64,000 bases of DNA from VRUE01 sp963814915 (GCA_963814915.1 CAWFEI010000014.1:1-64000), one strand, 5' to 3'; shown: positions 1 through 8,738, counted from the first letter of the stretch. Numbers and translations are program-made. The notes: generated from the sequence alone by a model not told the origin.

Positions 1-95
1 TGTGGCGGGCCGCGTCCCATGGCGACCCTTCCCCTGCTGCGGTTCCTGCGGTGGTTCCCTGCCCGTTGTGGGGGGCTTTGGTGCTGTCGGGTGAA

Positions 96-175
96 GAACG
101 TTCCCGTTGGGTGACCTCCGGTAGCGACATGGCTATGTAAGCAGATCCGGCTGCGAGATGCAAGCGAAGTTCCCA
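96..175. promoter_or_regulatory. GTTCCC-type motifs upstream of decayed TetR locus
   Basis: GAACGTTCCC lies at 96-105 and GTTCCCA at 169-175, ahead of the broken TetR locus that begins near 257. The same heptamer recurs at 2918, 2989, 3009 and 4414, and the palindrome GGGAACGTTCCC lies at 4447-4458, all beside the related TetR pair at 3-4.4 kb. Recurrence next to paralogous regulators suggests an operator. That role is inference; nothing else is recognised in bases 1-190. Confidence 0.3.
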
Positions 176-256
176 AAAAGTGAGGCCGATTTATGAGCTT
201 GCCAACACTGATGGCGAGATCGGCGACGGCGCTCGTGCCTGGCTATGCTCGACACC

Positions 257-1586
257 ATGCGAGCGTTGCCGGGCCGTCCACAGGACGAGACAAGCCGCGC
301 CCTGACCCGGGAGGAGATGCCCGGCGACCGGCGCGCCGCATCCTGGAGGCGACCGCGGAGCTGGTCGGCGAACACGGCTACTCGGCTTCAGAATCGAGGA
401 CCTGATCCGCCGCGCGGGAGTGGCCTGCCCACCGTCCGCAAGCGCTTCGGGACAGGCGAGGCTGTACCTGGCGCTGCTGGATTGTGCCGCCGGGAGGCCG
501 AGAGCGAGTGCCGCGAGGGCTCGAGGCTCAGCGCGGACGGCAGGCGGCGAAGCGGGCGGCGGCGATCGAGGGGCTGTTCGAGTTGGCAGACGCGAATCCG
601 GCCCCGCGCGGGCGTGCCTGATCGAGCCGTTCGCGGCCGGGCCGGAGGCGATCGAGCGCTATCGGAAAGCGCTGACGGAGATCGCAAGAGTCCTGCAGCA
701 GGGGCGCACGCGGGAGCGCGCGCTCCGGAGCGGCCAAGGCGCTGGAGGAGGAGGTGATGGCGGCGGCCGCGGGTGGCTACTCGCTGGGTGTCTGCTGGAC
801 GAAGAAGCCGAGCGGATTCGGAAGTCGGCACGGCGAGTCGCCGAGTTCGTCGGCGCACTACAGGTGGTGGCGGCAACGGGACAGCGCCGGACGGCCCGCG
901 AGCGGTAAACGGCGCCGACCGGCAATGAGAGGCGGGACGAGCGCGACGACGAAGCGGCGCTTGGGCCGCTGCCAGCCGCAGAACAGGCTGCCGCATGCGG
1001 CGGTGAAGCACAGCCAGCCAGAGCGCCTGCTCGCCGGGGTGGCGAGCGCCGCCACCGCAAAGGGCTATCCGGCCCTCACGGTCAGCGATGTCATCGACGA
1101 GGCGAAGTGCTCTCGCCGCGTCTTTATGAATTGTTCGAGGACAAAGAAGGCTGCTTCCTCGCGGCCTGGGAGGTCGTCGCCTCGCACGTCGGCAGCTTGC
1201 TGCAGGCGCCGCGGCGAGCGAGGAAGGCGATCCACCTCGGCAGGTGATTGCGGCGCTAGGCGCGGTGCTCGACTTTCTCGCCACCGAACCCCAGCTGGCG
1301 CGATTGTGCCTGGTCAAGGGCCTGGCCGCGGGAGTGGTAGGGGTAGAGCACACCGGGAGGCGTCGGTCGGTTTGCGGCCGCGTTGAGGGAGACGGCGCAG
1401 CGATCGGCTGGCCCCGGGAGGGAACCGAGGAGCTGGTGCTGGAGCGCTGGCCATCGCGCTCAGCCTCCGCATCGCAACGGAAGGGTCCGGACAGCTGCGA
1501 AGCTCGCACCCGCGCTCGGCGCCTACCTGCTGGGTCCCTACCTCGGGGCGGCGGAGGCGATGCGGGTAGCTCGGGCTATCTCATAG
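257..1586 (+). pseudogene. Decayed two-gene (or fused) TetR regulator locus
   Basis: Pieces of two TetR-family DNA-binding proteins can be read only by changing frame several times. The first starts MRALPG near 257, then shows an HTH-like stretch (RILEATAELVGEHGY, then IEDLIRRAG) in other frames, and a ligand-domain piece AAGPEAIERYRKAL near 630-680. The second has ERLLAGVASAATAKGY and SDVIDEAKCSRRVF near 1020-1130, a piece FLATEPQLARLCLVKG near 1270-1320, and ends LGPYLGAAEAMRVAR at 1586. Order and motifs match the TetR pair at 3043-4395, including the MRALPG N-terminus, but on the opposite strand. It is therefore probably a degraded inverted copy of that locus. At least four frame changes argue against a simple sequencing error. 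Confidence 0.75.
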
Positions 1587-1612
1587 GCGGACTGGCGAAG
1601 CGGTCCGGTGGC

Positions 1613-2240
1613 CAGGGCACCGAGTAGTCCATCATCCCGCGGCGAGCGAGTGCGAATATCGGCGGAAGGTGATCGCCCTGTCGGAAGGGCGTCGAGGGCG
1701 GCGTCGAAAGGGCGTCGTCGAGGCGTCATCGACGCAGGCCTCGCGGGCGCCCTCCCCCCACTCCAGCCAGGGCGCCGCGGACTCGAGCGCGGCGAGCAGC
1801 TGCTCGCGGGCCTCGGGGTCGGACTTGTAGCCGGCGCGGGCAGGCCCCAGAGCAGCAGCGCCGCCGCCGGGTAGGCCTCGACGACCTGGTCGCCGCCGGC
1901 GCGGTCGAAGCGGATGCGCGAGCGCTCATAGGCGGCCTCGCGCAGGCCGGCGAGGCGCCAGGCGGTGAGCGAGATGCGATCGGTGGAGGGGCTGAGCGGC
2001 CAGAGCTTCTCGCCGGTCTCGGCGAGGACGCGGTCGTGGACGTGGAGGTCGGTGCGGCGCAGGCGGAAGCTCTGCTTCCCGGGCGTCGGCCAGCGGTCTC
2101 TCGGCGGCATAGGCGTGGAGGGCGGGGTCGTCGAGACCGAGCGAGGGCACCCCCACCCTCGCCCGGTCCCTCTCCCACTCGATCGTCGCCGCCGCGGTGC
2201 CCTTGTCGGCGACCGAGAGGTCGACGCCGGCGGTGCGCAT
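1613..2240 (-). pseudogene. Broken DUF429 family protein gene
   Basis: The reverse strand begins MRTAGVDLSVADKGTAA, the usual N-terminus of DUF429 (predicted RNase H-like fold nuclease) proteins. After about 45 residues the frame changes near 2080-2110 into a segment with RRTDLHVHD, LWPLSPSTDRISLTAWR and VVEAYPAAALLLWG, typical of the family's middle and C-terminal half. Near 1690 a further match (FDAALDAL) appears, again with a disturbed frame. The segment normally carrying the IDAPFGWP-like motif is missing. The gene looks inactivated by frameshifts and a short deletion. It lies directly beside another broken locus, in keeping with general decay here. The assignment to DUF429 comes from motif recognition only. 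Confidence 0.6.
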
Positions 2241-2809
2241 CAGCCCGCCCTCCGATGGGCGTGGCGGGCATGGCGCTTGCGGTGCGCCCGCGCGCAGAGG
2301 CGGTGGGCGCGGTGGCGCAGCGCCCTCGCGGTCGGGCGGCGGTGCAGGGCGCGGCGCGCCCTCGCGCAGCGCTTGGCGATGCTCGCCTGCCGATGCCTCG
2401 CCTTCGGCAGCACCTTCAAGGCGATCGGGTCCGAGTCGCCCTGCAGGTAGGGGTAGCCGCCCGATTCGCGCAGCTGGGCGCGGAACTCATAGGTGGTCGT
2501 CTTCGTCGTGCGGTGGAACGGGTAGGCGGCGCGGAAGCGGCCACCGCCGCGCGTCCTGTAGCGGCGGAAGGCGAGCCAGCCCTTGCCCTGGCGGACCTGG
2601 AGGACGATCACGACGTCGTCGTTGCGCGGGCCGGGGATCTGGCCTTCGAGGTGGGCGACCTGGCCGTTGTGGATCACCGACTTGCGGGCGCGCAGGGTCG
2701 GCTTGACGCGGGTCTTCACCTCGGCCTGGGCGACGAGGCGGCGGTGGCCGAGGCGGCCTGCCTGGCGCTGGGTCGATCCCGCGGTCGATGCCTTCGCGTG
2801 GCGTCTCAC
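2240..2809 (-). CDS. Fragment-like protein with surface Ig-like domain
   Basis: This 189-residue frame contains one recognisable domain at about residues 35-140: a beta-rich segment (SVIHNGQVAHLEGQIPG, GWLAFRRYRTRGGGRFRAAY, FRAQLRESGGYPYLQG). It resembles the repeat placed near the C-terminus of large secreted proteins in Thermoleophilia. The N-terminus has no signal peptide, and the last 50 residues are an Arg/His/Ala-rich tail. A complete family member would be much longer and exported, so this is probably the remnant of a larger gene. It sits next to two pseudogenes and ends where the broken DUF429 gene begins. Whether it is expressed cannot be told. Confidence 0.4.
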   Translation of the reverse strand: MRRHAKASTAGSTQRQAGRLGHRRLVAQAEVKTRVKPTLRARKSVIHNGQVAHLEGQIPGPRNDDVVIVLQVRQGKGWLAFRRYRTRGGGRFRAAYPFHRTTKTTTYEFRAQLRESGGYPYLQGDSDPIALKVLPKARHRQASIAKRCARARRALHRRPTARALRHRAHRLCARAHRKRHARHAHRRAG

Positions 2810-2893
2810 GTAGCTCTCTCCTTGTCCCTTGAGCCCCTCTGCCGGCCGCTTCCCTTTGCGGCCCTTTCGTGGCTCGGTTTCCCTGTGTTTCCT

Positions 2894-3015
2894 GTTCCCT
2901 TAGTGCGAGAGTGACAAGTTCCCAGAGGGGTGTTGCCGTACCCGCGCTTCGGAGAGTAAGCGAACACACGAGGGTTTGTCAAGCGACCGTTCCCAGTAGG
3001 TGGGGGGCGTTCCCA
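2894..3015. promoter_or_regulatory. Cluster of GTTCCC motifs downstream of TetR pair
   Basis: The 2810-3042 spacer has no convincing gene. It contains GTTCCCT at 2894-2900 and GTTCCCA at 2918-2924, 2989-2995 and 3009-3015, all in the same orientation. This is an unusually high density for an A/T-containing heptamer in this GC-rich sequence. The copies lie between the surface-protein fragment and the 3' end of the TetR pair, and the same heptamer also occurs at 4414 in the pair's promoter. Regulator binding is inferred, not shown. Confidence 0.3.
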
Positions 3016-3042
3016 AACCGGGCAGCTCTTCGCGAGCGGCTT

Positions 3043-3699
3043 CTACGCCGCTTCGCGGGCGAGGCGGGCGGCCTCGGCGGGGCCCAGGTACGGCAGGAGG
3101 ACTAGCTCGGCACAGTCGGGGAGCAGGTCCTCGAGGTGGGTCGCTTCGCCTGCCGCGACCTTGCGCTGGGCGAGCGAGACGAGTGAGCCGATCGTCGAGT
3201 CCTCGGTCGAGTCGGGCAGGCGGGCGGCCTCGGGGCGCGCGGATCGGCCCTGGCGCAGCAGGGGAGCTATCTCCCCCACCGCCTCGTTGAAGCGGGCGGT
3301 CACGGCCGGCCCGGCGGCGCGGGATTCGACCAGGCAGAGGCGGGCGAGCTCGGGCTCCGCGGCGAGGAAGGCGAGGGTCGCGCGGGTGGCGGCGATCGCC
3401 TGTCGCGGCCAGCCCTCGACTCCGGCGACCGCCTCGGCGAGCAGCTCACGCAGGTGGTCGACGACCACCTCGAAGGCGGCGAGGAAGCACTGCTCCTTGC
3501 TCTCGAAGTTGGCGTAGAAGACGCGGCGGCTGACCTTGGCCTGGCGGACGACGTCGGCCAGGGTCACGGCGGCGTAGCCCTTCTCGGCAACCGCCTCGGC
3601 GAGGCCGGCGATCAGGCGCTCGCGCTGGTGGTGGGCGACCTGCTCGCGGCTGTAGCCGTGGCGGCCCGCCGGCAGCGGGCCGAGCTCGTCGGTGGGCAT
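3043..3699 (-). CDS. TetR family transcriptional regulator
   Basis: A 218-residue TetR-family repressor. The HTH lies at about residues 23-70 (ERLIAGLAEAVAEKGYAAVT, VRQAKVSRRVFYANFESKEQ), followed by a helical ligand domain with FLAAEPELARLCLVE and AAGPAVTARFNEAV, a pattern shared by the other TetR genes here. I start it at the ATG at 3697-3699 because a separate TetR gene ends at 3714, only 14 bp upstream, so the two form a bicistron. The same reading frame happens to continue upstream, but the protein it would encode there is an Arg/Ala-rich shadow. The ligand is unknown. The C-terminus ends LGPAEAARLAREAA. Confidence 0.85.
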   Translation of the reverse strand: MPTDELGPLPAGRHGYSREQVAHHQRERLIAGLAEAVAEKGYAAVTLADVVRQAKVSRRVFYANFESKEQCFLAAFEVVVDHLRELLAEAVAGVEGWPRQAIAATRATLAFLAAEPELARLCLVESRAAGPAVTARFNEAVGEIAPLLRQGRSARPEAARLPDSTEDSTIGSLVSLAQRKVAAGEATHLEDLLPDCAELVLLPYLGPAEAARLAREAA

Positions 3700-3713
3700 C
3701 GCAGCCGGCGGGG

Positions 3714-4395
3714 CTAGGCGGAGGTCGCCTCGGCGACCTCGCCGGCCTCCCGCGCCGCCTCCTCCTCGCCGACGTACGGGCGGAGGAGGAACTCGAGGGT
3801 CTCGGGCAGCAGGCCGCGCAGCTGCGCGGCTTCGCCCGCCATCAGCCGCTGGCCGAGCACCCAGACGACGCCGCCGCAGAGAGTCTCCTCGAGGCTGTCG
3901 GGCAGCTGCGCCTGGCGCGGGTTGAGCTCGCGGCCGGGGCGCAGCAGCGGGGCCAACTGCTTCAGCGCCGCCTCGTGCTTGGCGGCCGCGTCGGAGCCGG
4001 CGGCGACCGCCTCGACCAGCACGGCGCGCGCCTCGTCGGGATGGGCGGCGACGTCCTCGAAGAGGGCGCCGAGCGCGGCGCCGACGCGGTCGGGCCAGGG
4101 GCCTTCTTCGCGTTCGTAGGCGCCTTGGGCGCTGCTCGACGCCGTGGTCGATCGCGACGTCGAGCAGGGCGAGGAACGCCGCCTCCTTGTCAGGGTAGTG
4201 CTTGTAGAAGGTCGCGTAGCCGACCTTGGCGCGGCGGACGATCTCCTCCATCGTCGTCTCCGGGTACCCCTGCTTGGCGATCAGCTCGGCCGTCGCGCCG
4301 AGGATGCGGCGGCGCTGGTCGGCCGCGGCGGCATCGCGGGTCACCGGCTCGGGGCCCGCGGGCTGCCGGCTCGCTTTTCCGGGCAGGGCTCGCAC
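3714..4395 (-). pseudogene. TetR family regulator with one frameshift
   Basis: The N-terminal half (MRALPGKAS at 4395, HTH with RRRILGATAELIAKQGY and VRRAKVGYATFYKHYPDKEA) reads in one frame to about 4138. It then continues in another frame as SSAQGAYEREEGPWPDRVG, LVEAVAAGSDAAAKHEAAL and finally VGEEEAAREAGEVAEATSA, ending at 3714. Joining the frames gives a normal TetR protein of about 226 residues, so a single-base insertion (or two-base deletion) near 4137 breaks it. It is the first gene of a bicistron with the TetR gene at 3043-3699. One frameshift could be a sequencing error. The close relative at 257-1586 is far more degraded. Confidence 0.75.
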
Positions 4396-4413
4396 AGGGC
4401 CAGGATAGCGCTA

Positions 4414-4458
4414 GTTCCCATTGGTACGAAACTGGTACTTGAGATGGGGAACGTTCCC
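4414..4458. promoter_or_regulatory. Divergent TetR promoter/operator region
   Basis: The 74-bp gap between the leftward TetR pair and the rightward TetR gene holds GTTCCCA (4414-4420), two direct TGGTAC copies 11 bp apart (4422-4427 and 4433-4438), and a perfect 12-bp palindrome GGGAACGTTCCC (4447-4458) that ends 11 bp before the ATG at 4470. Short palindromes between divergent genes are the usual TetR operator arrangement, so autoregulation is likely. Which of the proteins binds is unknown. Confidence 0.5.
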
Positions 4459-4469
4459 AAACATAAGCT

Positions 4470-5099
4470 ATGGTGTCCCGAATGGAAGCACCGGGCCCTC
4501 TGCGCGAAGTCAGGTCATGGGACGAGGCGCTGCCCGACCGCGGCGGCGACGAAGCCGTGCTGGAGGCGATGCTGCTCACGGTCGGCGAGAAGGGCTACGC
4601 GAAGGCGACCGTGCGCGAGGTCGCGGCGCGGGCGCGGATAAGCGAGGACCGCCTCCAGCGCCGCTTCGGCGGCAAAGAGGCCTGCTTCGCCCGTGCCTAC
4701 GAGGAGGCGGCCGAGCGACTCGCGGGCGAGCTGCTCGAGGCCTGCCGCGAGGGCGCCGGCTGGCGCGAGGGATTCAGCGCGGGGCTCGCGGCGCTGCTGC
4801 GCTTCGTGTGTGAGCAGCCGCTGCAGGCGAAAGCGCTGCTGCTCGAGGTCCGCGCCGCCCGCGGCCAGGCCTGGGTCAAGCACCAGGAGCTGGTCGAGCG
4901 CTTCGTCGCCGCGCTCGACAGCGCCCGCGGGGAGCCCGGCGCCCGGCCCGACTCCAACCCGATGACGGCCGGCTTCATCGCCGGCGCGATCGAGGAATCG
5001 ATCGCGATCGAGCTCGCCGCCGGGCGCACCGAGCGGGTCGAGTCCCTGCTCCCCGACCTCACCCACCTCGCCTTCCTGCAGCTCTTCGGCGAGGAGTGA
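4470..5099 (+). CDS. TetR family transcriptional regulator
   Basis: A 209-residue TetR-type regulator, divergent from the TetR pair on its left. The HTH region spans about residues 27-75 (AVLEAMLLTVGEKGYAKATV, VAARARISEDRLQRRFGGKEA), followed by an alpha-helical ligand domain with a conserved aromatic/acidic end (LLPDLTHLAFLQLF). The ATG at 4470 is the first in frame. A palindrome GGGAACGTTCCC sits just upstream, making autoregulation plausible. The stop codon (5097-5099) directly abuts the stop of the convergent ATPase gene at 5100. The effector ligand and target genes are unknown. Confidence 0.85.
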   Translation: MVSRMEAPGPLREVRSWDEALPDRGGDEAVLEAMLLTVGEKGYAKATVREVAARARISEDRLQRRFGGKEACFARAYEEAAERLAGELLEACREGAGWREGFSAGLAALLRFVCEQPLQAKALLLEVRAARGQAWVKHQELVERFVAALDSARGEPGARPDSNPMTAGFIAGAIEESIAIELAAGRTERVESLLPDLTHLAFLQLFGEE

Positions 5100-6476
5100 C
5101 TACTCCGGCCGGAAGATGTCAGCGGCGGTGATTGCGAGGACGCCGTCCGCCTTGTCGATCCGCTCGCGGGCGCAGATCGCGTAGCGAGGCTTAGCGGCGA
5201 GCCGGGGCAGCGCGGCCGACTTTCGCTCCAGGTCGGCACGCAGGCGGCCCGCATTGACGCGCTTGGCCCACTTGGCCTCGCCGAGCAGAACCGCCTCGCG
5301 ACGGCGGCCGGCGAGTGCGACCGCGTCGATCTCCGCCGGTTCCTCAGCGCTCGTCCAGAACGGGCCGATGGCGATGATGTCCTCGCCGAGCTCACCGCTG
5401 ACGGCAAGCCGGCGCAGGTGAGCGCGAAACGCCGCCTCCCAGGGACCGCCCATATGGTCGTCGAGCGATTTGAGCAGGACGGGCAGGATGCTCTGCCCCA
5501 AGCCGCGCTCGATCTCGGGTCGGTAGCGGTCGAGTGTTCCTAGCCAGAACGCGAGGAAATTGTCCGCGATCCGGTAGGTCCGCCGGCGCGTCCGCCGGGG
5601 ATCCTCGGTGACCGGGACAACGCGCTCGACCAGGCGCAGGGCGACGAGCCTGTCCAGGGTGCGGCCGGGGTCGGCCCGCACCGCCGCTTCGATCTCGTTG
5701 AAGCGGGTACGGCCCGTCGCGATCGCGTAGAGGACCAACCGCGCCAGATCGCCGCCCTCCGCCTCGGTGGCAAGCACGAGCTGTCCCTCGGTGAGCAGCT
5801 GGCCACCCGGCGTGCAGGCCAGGCGGGCCAGGTTCACCCGTGGGCTCGCGTGCTGATCCCACCAGTTGAGGTAGAGCGGCATGCCGCCGACAAGCCCCCA
5901 GACGAGAGCGCGCTCGGCAGGCCGGAGCGCGGGAAGCATCTGCGCCGCCTCATGGGGGCGGAATGGGTGCAGCAGCAGGGCGAGGTCGAGCCGCCCGTAG
6001 AGCGGCGCGCGCTCCTCCTGCATCGCCTCCATCGTGCGCACGGCGGAGCCGCAAAGCAGAAGTTTCAACCTGGTCCGTGAGCGGAGGCGGTCCCAGGCGG
6101 CGCGAAGCAGGCTCGGCAGCTCGGGCGAGGTCTCAGTCAGGGCCGGGAACTCGTCGAGGACGAGCAGCAGCGGCCGGTCGGCCGCTGCCAGCGCGAGCGT
6201 CTCGAGCGCGTCGTCCCAGTCGGCAAACGGGCGAGTAACCAGATCGCGAATCCCATCCCCGAGGAGCGGCGCGGCAGCACGAGCGAGCGCAGATAACTCA
6301 GCCGCCGCCGGGCGCCCCCCGCCGGTGTGGAAGACGGTCGGGCGATCGGCGGCGAAATGCTCGATCAACGCCGTCTTGCCGACCCGGCGGCGACCCCAGA
6401 CGACGCCGAGCGATGGCCCCTTTCTCCCCCACCACGCGTCGAGTTGCTCCAACTCCGCCAGCCGGTTCACGAACAT
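5100..6476 (-). CDS. Archaeal-type ATPase with C-terminal nuclease-like domain
   Basis: A 458-residue P-loop ATPase of the group called ATPase domain predominantly from Archaea, with a DUF234-like C-terminus. Walker A is GRRRVGKT near residues 27-34, and a Walker B-like LLLVLDEFP follows near 120. A winged-helix region comes after about residue 240. The last 100 residues contain EIDAVAL and LLGEAKW, a PD-(D/E)XK-like acid/E-x-K arrangement. The function of this family is not established; some members sit in defence or mobile contexts. The gene stands alone among TetR regulators, facing a TetR gene with no space between stops. It is unrelated in sequence to the AAA_14 ATPase at 7445-8677. Confidence 0.75.
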   Translation of the reverse strand: MFVNRLAELEQLDAWWGRKGPSLGVVWGRRRVGKTALIEHFAADRPTVFHTGGGRPAAAELSALARAAAPLLGDGIRDLVTRPFADWDDALETLALAAADRPLLLVLDEFPALTETSPELPSLLRAAWDRLRSRTRLKLLLCGSAVRTMEAMQEERAPLYGRLDLALLLHPFRPHEAAQMLPALRPAERALVWGLVGGMPLYLNWWDQHASPRVNLARLACTPGGQLLTEGQLVLATEAEGGDLARLVLYAIATGRTRFNEIEAAVRADPGRTLDRLVALRLVERVVPVTEDPRRTRRRTYRIADNFLAFWLGTLDRYRPEIERGLGQSILPVLLKSLDDHMGGPWEAAFRAHLRRLAVSGELGEDIIAIGPFWTSAEEPAEIDAVALAGRRREAVLLGEAKWAKRVNAGRLRADLERKSAALPRLAAKPRYAICARERIDKADGVLAITAADIFRPE

Positions 6477-6590
6477 GGTGGGAGCTTACCGACATCAGAG
6501 GTCGGCGACGTACTGTGTCGGTGACCTTGCGTTGCGCCCCTACCTCCCCAGGGGCGAGGAGTAGCGCCGCTCTCTATATAGGCTGGGGCC

Positions 6591-7436
6591 ATGGATCGCC
6601 CCGGAACCTGCGCCGAGCTGCTGGCGGCGCACTTTGCGGCGGGGCGACACCTGACCGTGGGCCTCGACACGGTCCCCGAGCGGATCCCCGCCTCGGTCGC
6701 TCCCGGCGCTCCCGACGCCGAGCGCGTGGTCGCCTTCAACCGGGAGATCGTCGCCGCGACCGCCGGGTCGGCCGCCGCCTACAAGCCCAACGCCGCCTTC
6801 TTCGAGGCGCTCGGCGAGGACGGCCACCGCGCGCTCGCCGAGACGATCGCCGCGATCCGCGCCGCCGCCCCCGAGGCCGCCGTCATCCTCGACGCCAAGC
6901 GGGCCGACATCGGCTCGACCAACGCCGGCTACGTCGGCGCCGCCTTCGACCGGCTCGGCGCCGACGCGATCACCGTCCACCCCTACCTGGGCGGCGAGGC
7001 GCTCGCCCCCTTCCTCGAGCGCGAGGAGAAGCTCGTCTTCGTCCTCGCCCGCACCTCCAACCCGGGCGCGGGCGAGTTCCAGGACCTCGTCGCCGACGGG
7101 GCGCCGCTCTACCGCCACGTCGCCCGCGCCGTCGCCCGCGACTGGAACGGGCGCGGCAACTGCGGCCTCGTCGTCGGCGCCACCTACCCGGACGAGCTGC
7201 GCACGGTGCGCGAGGACGTCCCCGCCTCGATGCCGATCCTGATCCCCGGGGCCGGGGCCCAGGGCGGTGACGTCGGCGCGGTCGTCGCGGCCAACCGCGA
7301 GGCCGGCAGCGATGCCTTCCTGATCAACGCCTCCCGCTCGATCATCTACGCCTCGTCGGGCGAGGACTTCGCCGCGGCCGCCCGCGGCGCCGCCGAGGCG
7401 CTCGACGCCGAGATCCGCGCCGAGGACGACGCTTAA
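6591..7436 (+). CDS. pyrF: Orotidine 5'-phosphate decarboxylase (type 2)
   Basis: Decarboxylates orotidine monophosphate to UMP, the last step of de novo pyrimidine synthesis, in the cytoplasm. The 281-residue protein has the active-site LDAKRADIGST near residues 100-110, VGLDTVPERI at the N-terminus, and a phosphate-binding end (ILIPGAGAQGGD, then INASRSIIYA) typical of the longer class. The start is the ATG at 6591. It is isolated from other pyrimidine genes, between two ATPase genes, and ends 8 bp before the stop of the convergent gene at 7445. Identification is firm from the motif alone. Confidence 0.93.
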   Translation: MDRPGTCAELLAAHFAAGRHLTVGLDTVPERIPASVAPGAPDAERVVAFNREIVAATAGSAAAYKPNAAFFEALGEDGHRALAETIAAIRAAAPEAAVILDAKRADIGSTNAGYVGAAFDRLGADAITVHPYLGGEALAPFLEREEKLVFVLARTSNPGAGEFQDLVADGAPLYRHVARAVARDWNGRGNCGLVVGATYPDELRTVREDVPASMPILIPGAGAQGGDVGAVVAANREAGSDAFLINASRSIIYASSGEDFAAAARGAAEALDAEIRAEDDA

Positions 7437-7444
7437 AACCTGTT

Positions 7445-8677
7445 CTAGACGTGCGGAGCCCAAAGCGCCGAGACCGGCAGGGCCCAGATCTTCTCGGCCA
7501 ATCGAGCCGACTCGGAGCCGGTGTGCAGGATGACTCCCGCGATGAAATCGTCGCCGAGTGAGGCGGCAAGGCCTTTCAGGCCTCTCGAATCTCGAGACGT
7601 GAGCGTGGCAGCTGCCTTCACCTCGATCCCGCAAACGCCGCCGCTTCGGGACTCGATCACCGCATCGACCTCAACGCCCTCGGCCGTTCGGTAGTGGAAC
7701 AAGGGCGGGCGGGAATCTCCGAAGCTCGCCTGCTTGACGATCTCCATCAGGACGAAGTTCTCGAGTAAAGGGCCAAAGGAGCGTTCGAGCGCGTCAGCGC
7801 CGCCGAGCAGGTGAGCAAGCAGGCCAGGGTCGGTGAGCAGCAGCTTCGGTGATTTGACCAGGCGCTTGCCGATGTTCCGGAACCAGGCTGGCACCGTGAA
7901 AACGAGGAAGGCCGTCTCGAGCAAGGCGAGGTAGCGCTTCAGAGTCGTCTGCGGCATGCCGAGGTTGCGCGAAATGTCTGCGTAGTTCAGCAAGCCAGTG
8001 GACCGCGAGGCCAGCAACCACATGAGTCGAGGCAACTCGGTCAAGCCGGTGACATTGGTCAGATCGCGCACCTCGCGCTGCAGCATCGTGTCGAGATAGC
8101 TGTCGAACCAGCGACTGCGGCGCACTCCGGTGCGAGCGACGGCCTCGGGGAATCCCCCCGCTTCGATCCGGTGCAGGAGGCTCTCTCCGCCAATCGGATC
8201 GGCGGTGGCGGCAAGAACGTCTGGCTTTCCGGCAAGCAGGGCGTCGAGGAAGCTCTCTCGGCGGCCCTCGATCTCCCCCTGAGAGAGGGGCCATAGGCGC
8301 AACACCTCCATCCGCCCGGCCAGCGTATCGGCGACCCGCGGCAGGCTGAGCACATCGGCCGAGCCGGTGAGCACAAAGCGACCGGGGCGGCGATCGTCGT
8401 CGACGCTCGCCTTGATCTCCAGTAGGAGGCCCGGCGCCCGCTGCACCTCGTCGATTACCAGCGTCCGATTGCCTCCGGCGATGAACACCGCGGGGTCGCT
8501 GCGAGCTGCGGAGAGGCTGAGGCCTCGATCGAGACTGACGTAGGCGGCATCGTCGAGGTCGTCGACCAGCGCCTGAGCGAGTGTGCTCTTACCGCTCTGA
8601 CGAGGGCCGACGAGCATCGTCACCGGCGTGTCGCCCAGGGCCGCGCGCAGATCCGGCATCACGTTTCGATCCAGCAT
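7445..8677 (-). CDS. AAA_14 / DUF4143 family ATPase
   Basis: A 410-residue ATPase of the AAA_14 plus DUF4143 architecture. Walker A GPRQSGKST lies near residues 24-32, Walker B LVIDEVQRAP near 73-82 and a sensor-like FVLTGSAD near 101. The middle has a winged-helix segment (MPQTTLKRYLALLETA), and the C-terminus has a nuclease-like VEVDAVIE and CGIEVKAAAT. Members are widespread and often laterally transferred, and their role is unproven. The ATG is at 8677, and two palindromic sites (8691-8730) lie immediately upstream, in keeping with self-regulation through the winged helix. That link is inference. Confidence 0.8.
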   Translation of the reverse strand: MLDRNVMPDLRAALGDTPVTMLVGPRQSGKSTLAQALVDDLDDAAYVSLDRGLSLSAARSDPAVFIAGGNRTLVIDEVQRAPGLLLEIKASVDDDRRPGRFVLTGSADVLSLPRVADTLAGRMEVLRLWPLSQGEIEGRRESFLDALLAGKPDVLAATADPIGGESLLHRIEAGGFPEAVARTGVRRSRWFDSYLDTMLQREVRDLTNVTGLTELPRLMWLLASRSTGLLNYADISRNLGMPQTTLKRYLALLETAFLVFTVPAWFRNIGKRLVKSPKLLLTDPGLLAHLLGGADALERSFGPLLENFVLMEIVKQASFGDSRPPLFHYRTAEGVEVDAVIESRSGGVCGIEVKAAATLTSRDSRGLKGLAASLGDDFIAGVILHTGSESARLAEKIWALPVSALWAPHV

Positions 8678-8690
8678 ATGGCTGGAGTCT

Positions 8691-8730
8691 AACCACCTAG
8701 TGGCGGATTTTCAGCCACCTGGTGGTTGAA
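8691..8730. promoter_or_regulatory. Paired CCACC/GGTGG palindromes upstream of AAA_14 gene
   Basis: The 61-bp gap between two leftward genes contains AACCACCTAGTGGC at 8691-8704 and a 21-bp palindrome at 8710-8730 centred on CCACCTGGTGG, whose outer bases also match (TTCA and TGAA). The two sites are also complementary to each other in 13 of 14 positions. The pair could be a double operator for the ATPase gene or a hairpin ending the upstream TetR fusion transcript. No T-run follows, so an operator is more likely. Confidence 0.55.
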
Positions 8731-8738
8731 ATGCGGAA

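Noticed and set aside
3043..4395. A 450-residue fused double TetR protein read from one open frame
   Set aside because: The middle third is an Arg/Ala-rich out-of-frame translation. The real first protein continues in another frame to a stop at 3714, and the second starts at 3699, so this is two genes with one frameshift.
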